A DNA stretch of 38,569 nt from Clostridia bacterium (GCA_017619735.1 JAFZRT010000055.1:1-38569); one strand, 5' to 3'; counted from the stretch's first letter, positions 1-8,472 are shown. Notes: a model not told the origin generated them from the sequence alone. Numbers and translations: made by a program.

Positions 1-96
1 CTATACGGTTTTCAAGGTACTCGCGGCGCCGCTTTTTTCCCGCTTCGCCGCCCTGCCGTCCCTCGCAAGAGTCGCTTGTTTTGTGACAGCTTGTGT
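1..96 (-). other. probable rRNA operon leader (rRNA outside window)
   Basis: Read on the minus strand, the last bases (positions 1-22) are AGTACCTTGAAAACCGTATAG, close to the CTTTGAAAACT/CCTTGAAAAC elements common in rRNA leaders and spacers of Firmicutes. A near-consensus leftward promoter lies directly upstream. No rRNA sequence itself is visible, so the identity is an inference; a tRNA cluster leader would look similar. Confidence 0.45.
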
Positions 97-125
97 ATAA
101 TAGCACTTTCCCCTCCCTTTGTCAA
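97..125 (-). promoter_or_regulatory. strong leftward promoter
   Basis: On the minus strand TTGACA (120-125) is followed after 17 bp by TATTAT (97-102). It fires away from polA toward the left edge and fits an rRNA or other stable-RNA promoter. Confidence 0.7.
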
Positions 126-422
126 CACTTTTTTTTGAGTTTTTTCAGCCCTTTTTTTCGCTCCGCTCCGCCCACGTTTTTTCCTTTTCACGTCTCGCTT
201 TTTGCCGTATCGTCAACACTCTTTTTCGAATATTTGTTTGGATTATATTTAAAAGTATATTGCCCTTTTTCCCGCTTTATTTTTCCTCTTTTGAAAATAA
301 AGGTACTACCTGATGCGGATCCCCAAAGAATTGTTCTCCGCGTTTTTGTCACATACGGCAAAAACATATATGGATATTATGCTTTTTGGTATTACCTTTT
401 ATTCGTTTTTCCCCTTTCGGAG
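126..422. other. T-rich intergenic stretch without a convincing gene
   Basis: This stretch is rich in T runs on the plus strand and much lower in GC than its surroundings. Frames that stay open here are low-complexity Phe/Ser-rich translations without an SD site, so I call no gene. A second GTGTTGAC block on the minus strand (near 216-223) has no matching -10. Confidence 0.6.
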
Positions 423-468
423 CAATAATAAAAGCCGCGCCTGCATCCCGGGCGGGAAACGGCGCGGC
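423..468 (-). terminator. polA terminator
   Basis: Arms GCCGCGCC (434-441) and GGCGCGGC (461-468) pair; on the minus strand the stem is followed by TTTTATTATT. It sits just after the polA stop. Confidence 0.75.
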
Positions 469-481
469 CGTGTTTCTGTCC

Positions 482-3142
482 TTATTTGGTATCGTACCAG
501 CTCCTGCCCTCGGCGACGTCCGCGACGAGGGGCACGGAGAGGGCTATCCTCTTTCCTATTGCGGTGGTGCTCCCGGCCTCTCCCGCGACGGGCACGCCCA
601 GCATGCAGTCGTGGAGGAGGTTCTTTACGGGCTCGACCTCGTCCACGGGGCAGTCGATCAGCAGTTCGTCGTGTATCTGCAGCACGAGCTTCGCCTTGAA
701 GCCGCCCCTTTCGAGCGCGTCGTGGACCCTGAGCATGGCGAGCTTGATTATGTCCGCGGCGCTGCCCTGCACGGGCATGTTCATTGCGACCCTCTCGCCG
801 AAGGAGCGGGTGTTGAAGTTGCCGCTCTTCAATTCCGGCAGATCCCTTCTGCGGCCGGTCAGAGTGACGGCATAGCCGAGCTTTTTGCCGTTTTCGACGG
901 CGCGCTTCATGTAGTCGCGTACGCCGGTGCAGCGGTCGAGATAGCGCTTTATGTAATCGCCGGCGACCTTGCGGGGGATGCCGAGCTGATTCGCGAGGCC
1001 GAATTCGCTGATTCCGTACACTATGCCGAAGTTGACGGCCTTAGCGGCGGAGCGCATCTCCTTCGTTACCTCGCTGCGCGACACTCCGAACACCTCCGCG
1101 GCGGTCTGCGCGTGGATGTCGCCGCCCGAGATGAACGCGGCCTTGAGCGTCGCGTCGTCCGACATGTGCGCCAACACCCTGAGCTCGATCTGCGAATAGT
1201 CTGCGCCGACGAGCACGCAGCCGGGGCTGGCGATGAACGCGCGGCGGATCTCCCTGCCCTGCTCGGTGCGGACGGGGATGTTCTGCAGATTCGGCTCGGC
1301 GGAGGATATGCGGCCTGTCGCCGTCACGTTTTGGTTGAGCGTGGTATGGATCCTGCCGTCGGGCGTGATCTTTTTGAGCATGGCGTCGACGAACGTCGAG
1401 CGGAGTTTCGTGAGGAAGCGGTACTCCGTGACCGTCTCCACTATTGGATTCATGCCGATCAGCGATTCGAGCACGTCGCTGTCTGTGGAATAACCCGTCT
1501 TGGTCTTCCTGCGGGGAGGCAGTCCGAGCTCGTCGAAGAGCACGACGCCGAGCTGTTTCGGGGAGAGTATGTTGAACCTGTGCCCCGCGAGGCGGTACGC
1601 CTCATCCTCCAGCTCTTCTATCCTGCCGGTCATGCCGTCTCCTATCGCCTTAAGCGCGTCCGCGTCGACGGCGAAGCCCGTCTGCTCCATATCGAACAGC
1701 ACCCGGACGAGGGGCAGCTCCACGCCGTAATAGAGAGTGTCGACGCCCTTTTCCTTCAGCCCGCGTTCGAGTATCCCATAGAGCCGCATGACCGCCGCCG
1801 CGCCCCTTTCGGGGATGCCGACGGTCTCCGCGAGGTAGGTGAGGCTCTTTGCGGGGTTGATCGCGTTGATAAGGTAGTCGGCGACGGTGACGTCGAAGGC
1901 GAGGCCGTTGAGGCCGACGCCGTATCCCGCGAGCTCCGTCATGAAGCGTTTGCCGTCGAATAAGACCTTTTCCGTTTCCGGGCTTTCGAAAACGGGCTTG
2001 AGGCCGACGTATATCTCCTCCGGCGTGAGGCCGGGCTCCAGCAGAGTGCCGCCTGTCTTTATCACGTACAGCTCGCCGCCGGAGGTGAGCACCGTCATTG
2101 CGTCGTCCACGTCGACGGCTATCAATTTTTCCTTCGCGAGCTTTTCCGCGGCGAAGCTCAGGTCGTCCGCGTCAGAAATCTCGATCGTTTTGGTCACGGC
2201 GACCGCGGGGATATCCTCCGGAGCGGGCTCCGCTTCCTCCGCGGGAGCGGCGCGGAGCTCCTTTCCCGTGTTGTCCGCGTCGGCGAGGGCTTTTATCCTC
2301 GCGCCGTTGGCCTTCATGCCGAGCTTCAGCATCGTCGCGACGCCGCCTTCGAGCTTTTTGGGATCGAAAGCGCAGTCGTCGAGGCCGATATCGATGGGCG
2401 CCTCACGGCAGATCGTTCCTATTATATAGCTCATGCGGGCGGATCCCGCGCCCTCCGTGAGCTTCTTCTGCAGCGCGCCCTTCTCGTTCTGCGCGTTGGC
2501 GAGCACGCCTTCGAGGTCGCCGTATTTCTCGAGAAGGGCCCTCGCGGTCTTTTCGCCCACGCCCTTTATGCCCGGGATATTGTCCGAGCTGTCGCCCATG
2601 AGCGCCTTAAGGTCGATCATGTGCGCGGGGGTGAGGCCGTACGCCTCCATGAGGGCGGCCTCGTCATATTCGGCGGTCTCGGTTATGCCCTTTTTCGTGA
2701 GCAGGACGTGCGTGGTCCCGGAGATGAGCTGCAGCGCGTCGCGGTCGCCCGTGACGATGAGCGTGGAAACGCCCTGCTTTTCCGCCATTTCGGAAATGGT
2801 GCCGAGTATGTCGTCCGCCTCGTAGCGGAAGCATTCGCAGGTGGCTATGCCCATGCTTTTGAGCAACTCCCGCATGGCGGGTATCTGCGGGCGAAGATCC
2901 TCCGGCGTTTCCTTGCGGCCGCCCTTGTAGTCGCCGTAAATGTCGTGGCGGAAAGTGCCGCCGTGCATATCGAACGCGACGAGCATATAGTCCGGCCGCA
3001 TCTCGATAAGCTTTATCAGCATTGCGGTAAAGCCGTGCAGGGCGTTCGTCGGCAGGCCGTCGCGGCTCGTCATTGCGGTCTGTATCGCGTAATACGCGCG
3101 GAACATGAGCGAGTTGCCGTCTATCGCGATGAGTTTTTTCAT
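482..3142 (-). CDS. polA: DNA polymerase I
   Basis: An 886-residue family A DNA polymerase for gap filling, Okazaki fragment processing and repair. The 5' nuclease domain takes about residues 1-290, with metal-binding acidic residues in YEADD and TGDRD. A 3'-5' exonuclease-like domain (about 315-490) follows, then the polymerase domain (about 495-886) with motif A around D648 (GADYSQIELR), motif B from R697 to Y709 and motif C H824-D825-E826. The proofreading domain looks dead: the DxE pair is DVD (344-346), the second aspartate position is F400, and the last aspartate region is shortened, as in Bacillus-type Pol I. The start is set at the ATG before KKLIAIDGN, with a GGAAAGGA site upstream; a longer in-frame start at 3208 has no SD site and adds non-homologous sequence. 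It lies 25 bp after the DUF3307 gene, so it is probably the last gene of a satD-DUF3307-polA unit. Confidence 0.97.
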   Translation of the reverse strand: MKKLIAIDGNSLMFRAYYAIQTAMTSRDGLPTNALHGFTAMLIKLIEMRPDYMLVAFDMHGGTFRHDIYGDYKGGRKETPEDLRPQIPAMRELLKSMGIATCECFRYEADDILGTISEMAEKQGVSTLIVTGDRDALQLISGTTHVLLTKKGITETAEYDEAALMEAYGLTPAHMIDLKALMGDSSDNIPGIKGVGEKTARALLEKYGDLEGVLANAQNEKGALQKKLTEGAGSARMSYIIGTICREAPIDIGLDDCAFDPKKLEGGVATMLKLGMKANGARIKALADADNTGKELRAAPAEEAEPAPEDIPAVAVTKTIEISDADDLSFAAEKLAKEKLIAVDVDDAMTVLTSGGELYVIKTGGTLLEPGLTPEEIYVGLKPVFESPETEKVLFDGKRFMTELAGYGVGLNGLAFDVTVADYLINAINPAKSLTYLAETVGIPERGAAAVMRLYGILERGLKEKGVDTLYYGVELPLVRVLFDMEQTGFAVDADALKAIGDGMTGRIEELEDEAYRLAGHRFNILSPKQLGVVLFDELGLPPRRKTKTGYSTDSDVLESLIGMNPIVETVTEYRFLTKLRSTFVDAMLKKITPDGRIHTTLNQNVTATGRISSAEPNLQNIPVRTEQGREIRRAFIASPGCVLVGADYSQIELRVLAHMSDDATLKAAFISGGDIHAQTAAEVFGVSRSEVTKEMRSAAKAVNFGIVYGISEFGLANQLGIPRKVAGDYIKRYLDRCTGVRDYMKRAVENGKKLGYAVTLTGRRRDLPELKSGNFNTRSFGERVAMNMPVQGSAADIIKLAMLRVHDALERGGFKAKLVLQIHDELLIDCPVDEVEPVKNLLHDCMLGVPVAGEAGSTTAIGKRIALSVPLVADVAEGRSWYDTK

Positions 3143-3167
3143 ATTGTGGATCCGTCCTTTCCGAGTA

Positions 3168-3923
3168 TCACGCGCAGCCGAAGAGCTTGAGCAGTATGAA
3201 CGCGCCAACGGCCGTTACGACCGAGAGGAGCGTACCCAGTATATAGTATTCCGCAAAGCCGCGGTCGTCGAGCTGACGGAAGCGGGCTATGGATTTGGCG
3301 GTGAATACGAGCGCGACAGAGCCGTACTGCTTTAGCGCGAGCAGGGCGACTACGAGCAGTCTTTCGAGGCAGCCGATGAGCCGCCCGGCCCTTGCCGAGC
3401 CGTGTGCGGCGGCAGCGTCGTCCGGCTTTTCGGTGAAGAGCATGCGCCGTATGAATACGTTGGCGGGCTTGAGCACCGCGAGGCAGATCGCTGCATAGGC
3501 GATGAGCGTGTACGTGCTGCGGCCCGTCGCCTCGGCAATGTCCGCCATGAACGGCGGCTCGATCAGCTCGAAGCTGCGGGTCACCCATATCGAAGCCGCA
3601 AGCATTACCGCGACGTGGAGCGCCTGATCTGCGGCGAATGCCGCGCGCTCCCCCGCGACGGTCAATACGCCCTGTTTGGCGGAGGTATTGAGTATCAGCT
3701 GCTTTACGACGTCTATCACGAGATGCGCCGCGGCCGAAACGGCGACCGCCCAGATATACCCGCCGCCCAGCAGCAGGAGAGTAAGCCCCGCCGACGCAGC
3801 GTATATCGCCGAGTGCAGGAGCACCCAGCCGATAGACCTCGACTTGCTCCGTGCGAGGCGCTCCGGCTGGAAATAGTAATCGCCCAGCAGATGAGCGAGG
3901 AACAGCAGAGTGAACGCCTTCAT
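3168..3923 (-). CDS. DUF3307 family membrane protein
   Basis: A 251-residue integral membrane protein. Its N-terminus (FLAHLLGDYYFQPERLA) is the family hallmark of DUF3307, and about six hydrophobic helices follow, including a histidine-containing one (SAAAHLVIDVVKQ). The biochemical role of the family is unknown. It starts 1 bp after the satD stop; SatD and DUF3307 genes are frequent neighbours in Firmicutes and recall satD-satE of the Streptococcus mutans acid-tolerance (sat) locus, which suggests that the pair works together. polA follows after 25 bp. The family call is firm and the function is open. Confidence 0.85.
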   Translation of the reverse strand: MKAFTLLFLAHLLGDYYFQPERLARSKSRSIGWVLLHSAIYAASAGLTLLLLGGGYIWAVAVSAAAHLVIDVVKQLILNTSAKQGVLTVAGERAAFAADQALHVAVMLAASIWVTRSFELIEPPFMADIAEATGRSTYTLIAYAAICLAVLKPANVFIRRMLFTEKPDDAAAAHGSARAGRLIGCLERLLVVALLALKQYGSVALVFTAKSIARFRQLDDRGFAEYYILGTLLSVVTAVGAFILLKLFGCA

Positions 3924-3924
3924 G

Positions 3925-4599
3925 TCATTTCGCCTCCCCTTCCGTTTCGGCCGAGATCGCTTCGGCGAGCGTCCTTTTTATGAGGAGCATGCCGCGGCAG
4001 TATTCGTTGAAGCCCGCGGCGGTCAGGCGCGCGTTGACCGTGCTCTGCCCGACGCCGAGCTCCTTCGCCATCTCCCACTGGGTGGGCCTTTCGCCGCGCA
4101 GGCGGGCGAGGGTCATTTCTAAGGCGAGCTCCTCCTGCTTTTTGGTCCAGTCCGCTGCGAGCCGGTCGCAGAGGGCGGCGACGGTGTTCATGACCTCCGT
4201 GCTCTCCGCGTCCGCGGCGGCCACGCGCAGGCGGGCGGCGTGATCGGCCTTCATGTCCTCGGCGGTCTTCCGCGCAAGGTAGAACGCCGGCCCGTCCGCG
4301 CCTATCGCGGCGCTCCTGTTTATGGGGGTGGTGATATCCCCGCAGCCGATCGAGAAGCGTATCTCGAAGGGCTTCATTTCCTTTATTATGGTGAGCGCCG
4401 CGGCGACGGGATCGCCGGACGCGTCCATTATGCCCTGGCACTCGTCGCCGAGGGTAATCAAAAACCTTGCGGCGACGCCCGGAGCGAAGCGTGTATTCAC
4501 CGTTTCGAGGGCGTCCATGAGCCGGGTCTGCGCCTCGCGCCGTTTATCCGGAGCGAGCCGCCTCGATCCGACGAGGTCGCCGATGATCGCGTAGTACAA
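3925..4599 (-). CDS. SatD family protein
   Basis: A 224-residue SatD family protein. The N-terminal two thirds (YAIIGDLVGSRR, then ITLGDECQGI and IRFSIGCGDI) has the order of motifs of a nucleotide cyclase/GGDEF-like palm fold, with the GDE turn in place of GGDEF. The C-terminal part (about residues 165-205, QWEMAKELGVGQSTVNARL) is a helix-turn-helix. It could therefore be a nucleotide-sensing regulator; this is inference. The start is taken at TTG 4599, five bases after GGGAGGTGG; an ATG at 4629 would place the SD site inside the gene. It is the first gene of a unit with DUF3307 and polA. Confidence 0.8.
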   Translation of the reverse strand: MYYAIIGDLVGSRRLAPDKRREAQTRLMDALETVNTRFAPGVAARFLITLGDECQGIMDASGDPVAAALTIIKEMKPFEIRFSIGCGDITTPINRSAAIGADGPAFYLARKTAEDMKADHAARLRVAAADAESTEVMNTVAALCDRLAADWTKKQEELALEMTLARLRGERPTQWEMAKELGVGQSTVNARLTAAGFNEYCRGMLLIKRTLAEAISAETEGEAK

Positions 4600-4617
4600 A
4601 AAACCACCTCCCTTATT

Positions 4618-4646
4618 ATTATACCACATTCGGAGGCGGTTTTGAA
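4618..4646 (-). promoter_or_regulatory. putative satD promoter
   Basis: Minus-strand TGGTATAAT gives an extended -10 (TATAAT at 4618-4623). The matching -35 is weak (TTCAAA at 17 bp). The implied leader is very short, about 12 nt, so the assignment is tentative. Confidence 0.35.
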
Positions 4647-4691
4647 GACATTATCTGTGTTTTCGACGATAATTTCAATTATTGCCGTTTT

Positions 4692-5276
4692 TTATTCATC
4701 TTCCTCTATCTCGGGCATGGGGGGAAGCTCCTCTATGGAATGGAGCCCGAAGCGGCGCAGGAACGCGTCCGTGGTGCCGAAGAGCATGGGGCGGCCGACG
4801 ACTTCCTTGCGGCCGAGCTCCCTTATGAAGCCCTGTTTCAGGAGCTGCGACACGGCGTATTCGCACCTGACCCCGCGCACGGCCTCGATATCGGCCCTCG
4901 TGACGGGCTGACGGTAGGCGATGACGGAAAGCGTCTCCATCATGGAGTCGGAGAGGTTCTTTTCCTGCGGCGGGGAGAGGAGCTTTACGAGCCAGTCGTT
5001 GTAGTCGGGGGCGGTGACGAGCTGCACCGTCTCGTCCGTGGAGAAGAGGCGTATGCCGCGCTCGTTCGATTCGTATTCGCTCTCCGCGTTCACGAGGAGT
5101 GTGTTGAGCTCCAGCTGGCTCAAGCCGAACACGCGCATTATCTCCGCCTTGGGGATGGGCTCGCCCATCACGAAGAGCACGCTTTCCAGCGCGCCGATGA
5201 GCTGCCTTTGGGTGAGCTCGGGAGCGGGCGTCTCCTCCGCGGGGATCGTTTCGACTGCGTTGATTTCCTGTTCCAT
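4692..5276 (-). CDS. scpB: segregation and condensation protein B
   Basis: A 194-residue ScpB, the winged-helix (kite) partner of the SMC-ScpA kleisin complex that compacts and segregates the chromosome. Family features are LIGALESVLFVMGEPIP near residues 25-40, the tandem winged-helix segments, and the ETLSVIAYRQPVTRADIEAVRG region followed by GRKEVVGRPMLFGTT. The Glu-rich C-terminus is usual. The start is the ATG before EQEINAVE with GGAG 8 nt upstream; a start at 5327 would reach well into scpA and lacks an SD site. Its ATG lies 13 bp after the scpA stop. Confidence 0.96.
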   Translation of the reverse strand: MEQEINAVETIPAEETPAPELTQRQLIGALESVLFVMGEPIPKAEIMRVFGLSQLELNTLLVNAESEYESNERGIRLFSTDETVQLVTAPDYNDWLVKLLSPPQEKNLSDSMMETLSVIAYRQPVTRADIEAVRGVRCEYAVSQLLKQGFIRELGRKEVVGRPMLFGTTDAFLRRFGLHSIEELPPMPEIEEDE

Positions 5277-5289
5277 ATCTGCTTCTCCG

Positions 5290-6081
5290 TTATTCGTCGG
5301 TCTCGTCATCATAGCTGATGTTCTCATCGTCCATTATCAGGTCGGCCTCAATAAGCGCTATGTCGCCGAAGCCCCTGTCCTGCTTTATGCGTATCTCGCC
5401 GCGGCGCATCATTTCGAGCATCGCCATGAACGTGACGATTATCTCCAGCTTGCACATGCCGAGCACGTATTCGAGGAACATTATCCTGCCGCCCGAGGCC
5501 TTCAGCTTCTGCCTTATGCTGTTCGTGCAGGCGCGGATGGTGTATCTGTCGGCCTCCACGCTGCGGACGGGCTCGCTGTCACGATCCTCCGGCAGCCGCT
5601 TCAATGCGACGAGCAGCGCGTGATACAGGCCCTCTACCGTGGTGTCCTTCAGTATTATCTCCTGCGGGGGGAGCGGGTACTCCATGGGCAGTCTGCCGCG
5701 CATGCGCGACGCCTCGCCCATAAGGGAGCGCAGCCCCTGCGACGCCTCCTTGAAGGCCTTGTACTCGCGCAGCTGGCGGATCAGCGCCTCGCCGGGATCC
5801 TCCTCCTCTTCCTCATCCTCGCGCCGGGGCTTCGGCATGAGGGAGCGGGATTTCATGTACACGAGCGTCGCCGCGACGGAGACGAACGCGCTCGCCTGAT
5901 CCATGTCGAGCTCGTCCAGCTCCGAAAGGTAGCTCAAAAACTCGGAGGTTATCTCCGATATGAAGACCTCCCTTATGTCGACCTCCGCCTTTTCGATGAG
6001 GAAAAGGAGCAGGTCAAGGGGGCCGTCGAACTGCTTTATGTGGACGTGGTAGCCCTTTTCGGGTGCGTTCAGTTCTTCCAT
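5290..6081 (-). CDS. scpA: segregation and condensation protein A (kleisin)
   Basis: A 263-residue ScpA, the kleisin that bridges the heads of the SMC dimer. It opens with the family hallmark HVHIKQFDGPLDLLLFLIEK, followed by the DIREVFISEITSEFLSYL helix that contacts the SMC neck, an acidic linker (EDEEEEEDPGE, about residues 105-115) and the C-terminal winged helix, which includes FLEYVLGMCKLEIIVTFMAM. It sits directly after the M50 protease gene (1 bp gap) and before scpB, an arrangement common in Firmicutes. Confidence 0.96.
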   Translation of the reverse strand: MEELNAPEKGYHVHIKQFDGPLDLLLFLIEKAEVDIREVFISEITSEFLSYLSELDELDMDQASAFVSVAATLVYMKSRSLMPKPRREDEEEEEDPGEALIRQLREYKAFKEASQGLRSLMGEASRMRGRLPMEYPLPPQEIILKDTTVEGLYHALLVALKRLPEDRDSEPVRSVEADRYTIRACTNSIRQKLKASGGRIMFLEYVLGMCKLEIIVTFMAMLEMMRRGEIRIKQDRGFGDIALIEADLIMDDENISYDDETDE

Positions 6082-6082
6082 A

Positions 6083-6781
6083 TCACGGTATTAGGTTCGC
6101 CGCCCATGTGAAAAGGGCGAGGAACTTGGTGTAGATCCATGTGACCGCCGTGCCGAGGGGCGAAAAGCCCATCCGCGCGAGCAGGAAGTTCAATATGAAT
6201 ATGCCGTAGAGGATGTAGCTGCCGTTCCTGTGCATCCAGAACGTGACCCTGCTGCCGACGAGCTTGCCGAAGAGGAGATCGAATATGTGGGAGCCGTCCA
6301 GAGGATACACGGGGATGAAGTTGAATATCGCGAGGGAGCAGTTGAGTATGCCCACGATGTAGAAGAACGTGAAGAGCATATCGGGCAGCTCGGCGCCGGT
6401 GCGCACCTCATAGAAGGCGAACCCGACGTAAAGGAACGCGGATATGAGCGCGATTATGACGTTCGTGAATATGCCGGCGAAGCTGACGCGGAACTCGCCC
6501 CAGCGGTAGTTCCTGTAATTGCGGGGATTGACGGGCACGGGCTTGGCCCAGCCGAAGCCCAGCAGGAGCAGCATTATGAAGCCCGCCGGGTCGATGTGCG
6601 CGGCGGGATTCAATGTCATCCTGCCCATATTGAGCGCGGTATCGTCCCCCATGCGGTGCGCGGCGTGCGCGTGCGCCCATTCATGGAAGCTGAGCGAGAC
6701 TATGATAGCAATGAGGTAGAGGCCGACGTATATGAGCTTCGACTTTATGTCGCCGCCGCCTGTCAACAGCTGTATCAGCAT
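6083..6781 (-). CDS. site-2 protease (M50) family membrane metalloprotease
   Basis: A 232-residue integral membrane zinc protease. The HExxH site is H33-E-W-A-H37 within a helix, and the third ligand motif NPAAHIDPAG (residues 58-67) supplies D64. The remaining hydrophobic segments and the GWAKPVPVNPRNY loop are typical of the compact M50 group found beside scpAB. No PDZ domain is present. The substrate is unknown; relatives cut single-pass membrane proteins within the bilayer. The start has AAGGAG 7 nt upstream. It is first in the operon M50-scpA-scpB and is driven by a near-consensus promoter with a palindrome just downstream. Confidence 0.9.
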   Translation of the reverse strand: MLIQLLTGGGDIKSKLIYVGLYLIAIIVSLSFHEWAHAHAAHRMGDDTALNMGRMTLNPAAHIDPAGFIMLLLLGFGWAKPVPVNPRNYRNYRWGEFRVSFAGIFTNVIIALISAFLYVGFAFYEVRTGAELPDMLFTFFYIVGILNCSLAIFNFIPVYPLDGSHIFDLLFGKLVGSRVTFWMHRNGSYILYGIFILNFLLARMGFSPLGTAVTWIYTKFLALFTWAANLIP

Positions 6782-6803
6782 GCAGTTTCTCCTTGACTCG
6801 GTT

Positions 6804-6818
6804 TGCGGTATTACCGCA
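6804..6818. promoter_or_regulatory. perfect 15-bp palindrome, candidate operator
   Basis: TGCGGTATTACCGCA is a perfect dyad around one central base. It lies just downstream of the expected transcription start of the M50-scpAB operon and upstream of its SD site, where a bound repressor would block transcription. It does not match the LexA, CcpA, PerR or Rex boxes known to me. Confidence 0.5.
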
Positions 6819-6828
6819 CTAATACTTT

Positions 6829-6857
6829 ATTATACCCCCTCCGCCGCGTTTTGGCAA
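6829..6857 (-). promoter_or_regulatory. promoter of M50-scpA-scpB
   Basis: Minus-strand TTGCCA (6852-6857), 17-bp spacer, TATAAT (6829-6834). Confidence 0.8.
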
Positions 6858-6880
6858 CCGCGGGACGGTTTTATTTTCGG

Positions 6881-6909
6881 TTGCAAAAACGCCGCCTTTG
6901 ATGTATTAT
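6881..6909 (+). promoter_or_regulatory. promoter of the EEP-PH operon
   Basis: TTGCAA (6881-6886), 17-bp spacer, TATTAT (6904-6909). It is divergent from the M50 promoter. Confidence 0.7.
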
Positions 6910-6942
6910 TTATATATTGAAAAAACATCCCGGAGGCCCCCA

Positions 6943-8004
6943 ATGAGCAAGACCAAAAAGCCCGTCAGGATATGGAAGGTGCTCCTTTCCGCAGTGCTGG
7001 CGGCCGTGATACTTCTCGTCGGCGCGTTCCTCGCGCTGACGCTGACCGAGTACAAGCCCGAAGACGTCGAGGCCGTGACGCCCCCCGCGGGCAAGGCGGC
7101 TCCCGCCGAAAGCGGGACTATGACGGTCGTGATCTACAACACCGGCTATGCCGCCCTCGGTGAGAACGCCGACTTCTTCATGGACGGCGGCACGACCACA
7201 ATGCCCGAAGACCGCGGCGAGGTCGAGGCCAATCTAAAGGGCATCGCCGAAACGCTGAAGGCGCTCGACGCGGACGTCATAATGCTGCAGGAGGTCGACA
7301 CCGGCTCCAAGCGCTCGTTCGGCATCGACGAGGCGGCGTACTACGCCGAAGAGCTCGGCCTGCCCTTCGATTACGCGCTGAACTACTCCTCCGCGTTCGT
7401 GCCCTTCCCGCTCTCCTCCATGATGGGCAAGGTCAAGAGCGGCCTCGCCACCTATACGGATCTTGCCGTATCCTCCTCGGAGCGGATACAGCTCCCCTGC
7501 CCCTTCAGCTGGCCGGTGCGCTGCTTCAACCTCAAGCGCTGCCTGCTCGTCAACAGGATCCCCGTGGGCGACAGGGAGCTCGTCATGATCAATCTGCACC
7601 TTGAGGCATACGACAGCGGCGAGGGCAAGATCGCCCAGACGAAGATGCTGTACGAGCTGCTCTCCGCTGAGCTCGAAAAGGGCAATTACGTGATCGCGGG
7701 CGGCGACTTCAATCAGACCTTCCCCGGCGCGTATTTTTACGAGCCGCTGAAGGAGGGCAACTGGATGCCCGGCATTCTGGAAGATACCCTGCCGGAGGGG
7801 TTCGGTTTCGTCTTTGACGACAGCAAGCCCACCTGCCGTCTGCTCGACGTGCCCTACAAGGGGAACGACGCGCCGCAGTACTACATTATTGACGGCTTCA
7901 TCGTATCCTCGAACGTGAACGTCGAATCCGTCGAAGTCGTGGAGACCGGTTTCGTGAGCTCCGACCATCAGCCGGTCAAGCTCGTGTTCACCCTCGGCGA
8001 ATAA
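6943..8004 (+). CDS. membrane-anchored endonuclease/exonuclease/phosphatase family protein
   Basis: A 353-residue protein with an N-terminal membrane helix (about residues 9-34) that would leave the catalytic domain outside the cell. The EEP fold residues are visible: N66 (YNTGY), E117 (LQEVD), H219 (NLHLE), D255/N257 (GGDFN) and the terminal D341-H342 (SSDHQPV). The family includes DNases, sphingomyelinases and inositol phosphatases, so the substrate cannot be named from sequence; an exported phosphodiesterase is the safest description. The start is the ATG after CGGAGG; an upstream ATG at 6898 lies inside the promoter. It is followed 9 bp later by the PH-domain gene. Confidence 0.88.
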   Translation: MSKTKKPVRIWKVLLSAVLAAVILLVGAFLALTLTEYKPEDVEAVTPPAGKAAPAESGTMTVVIYNTGYAALGENADFFMDGGTTTMPEDRGEVEANLKGIAETLKALDADVIMLQEVDTGSKRSFGIDEAAYYAEELGLPFDYALNYSSAFVPFPLSSMMGKVKSGLATYTDLAVSSSERIQLPCPFSWPVRCFNLKRCLLVNRIPVGDRELVMINLHLEAYDSGEGKIAQTKMLYELLSAELEKGNYVIAGGDFNQTFPGAYFYEPLKEGNWMPGILEDTLPEGFGFVFDDSKPTCRLLDVPYKGNDAPQYYIIDGFIVSSNVNVESVEVVETGFVSSDHQPVKLVFTLGE

Positions 8005-8013
8005 GGAGGCCGC

Positions 8014-8463
8014 ATGAAAAGGTTAGAGAAAAACAAGCCCGAATATCTCTGGAAGGACCGCAAGCGCATACTCGGTCTGCCCATCACATTCATCCGCTAC
8101 CGCATGAGCGAGGACCGGCTCTTTTTCGAGACGGGCTGGCTCAACACGCGCGGCGACGAGATACTGCTCTACCGCATACGCGACATCAGCGTAACGATTT
8201 CCTTCTGGCAGAGACTGACCGGCGTGGGCACCGTGACCGTCACGTCGACCGACAACTCCGCACCGATGCTCGCCATGAGGAACATCAAGCAGCCGCGCGA
8301 GGTGAAGGAGCTCCTCCACAGGCAGGTCGAAAAAGCGAAGATCGCATACCGCGTCCGCTATACCGAGATGATGGGCGACCTCGGCCATCCCGGCCCCGGA
8401 GGCGCGGGCGGCATAGTCGATCTCGATTCGGACGGCGTGCCCGACTCTTTGCAGTTCGACTGA
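8014..8463 (+). CDS. bacterial PH domain (bPH2-like) protein
   Basis: A 149-residue protein without signal peptide or membrane helix. The core LGLPITFIRYRMSEDRLFFETGWLNTRG followed by EILLYRIRDISV and GVGTVTVTSTDN is the strand order of the bacterial PH-like bPH2 (YdbS/YdbT) family. The C-terminal tail is Gly-rich and ends DLDSDGVPDSLQFD, a calcium-loop-like acidic stretch. The role is unknown; in this group the domain often senses or organises the membrane. It is cotranscribed with the EEP gene and followed by a terminator. Confidence 0.75.
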   Translation: MKRLEKNKPEYLWKDRKRILGLPITFIRYRMSEDRLFFETGWLNTRGDEILLYRIRDISVTISFWQRLTGVGTVTVTSTDNSAPMLAMRNIKQPREVKELLHRQVEKAKIAYRVRYTEMMGDLGHPGPGGAGGIVDLDSDGVPDSLQFD

Positions 8464-8472
8464 TCGGAAACG

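Noticed and set aside
93..699. Open frames in the T-rich stretch left of polA
   Set aside because: They give low-complexity Phe/Ser-rich or Arg-rich products, have no SD site, and partly run antisense to polA.
386..1963. Long plus-strand open frames over polA, and similar ones over the nucleoside kinase, valS and the redox operon
   Set aside because: GC-rich coding strands without stops on the opposite strand produce such frames. They lack SD sites and family features, while the minus-strand genes are certain.
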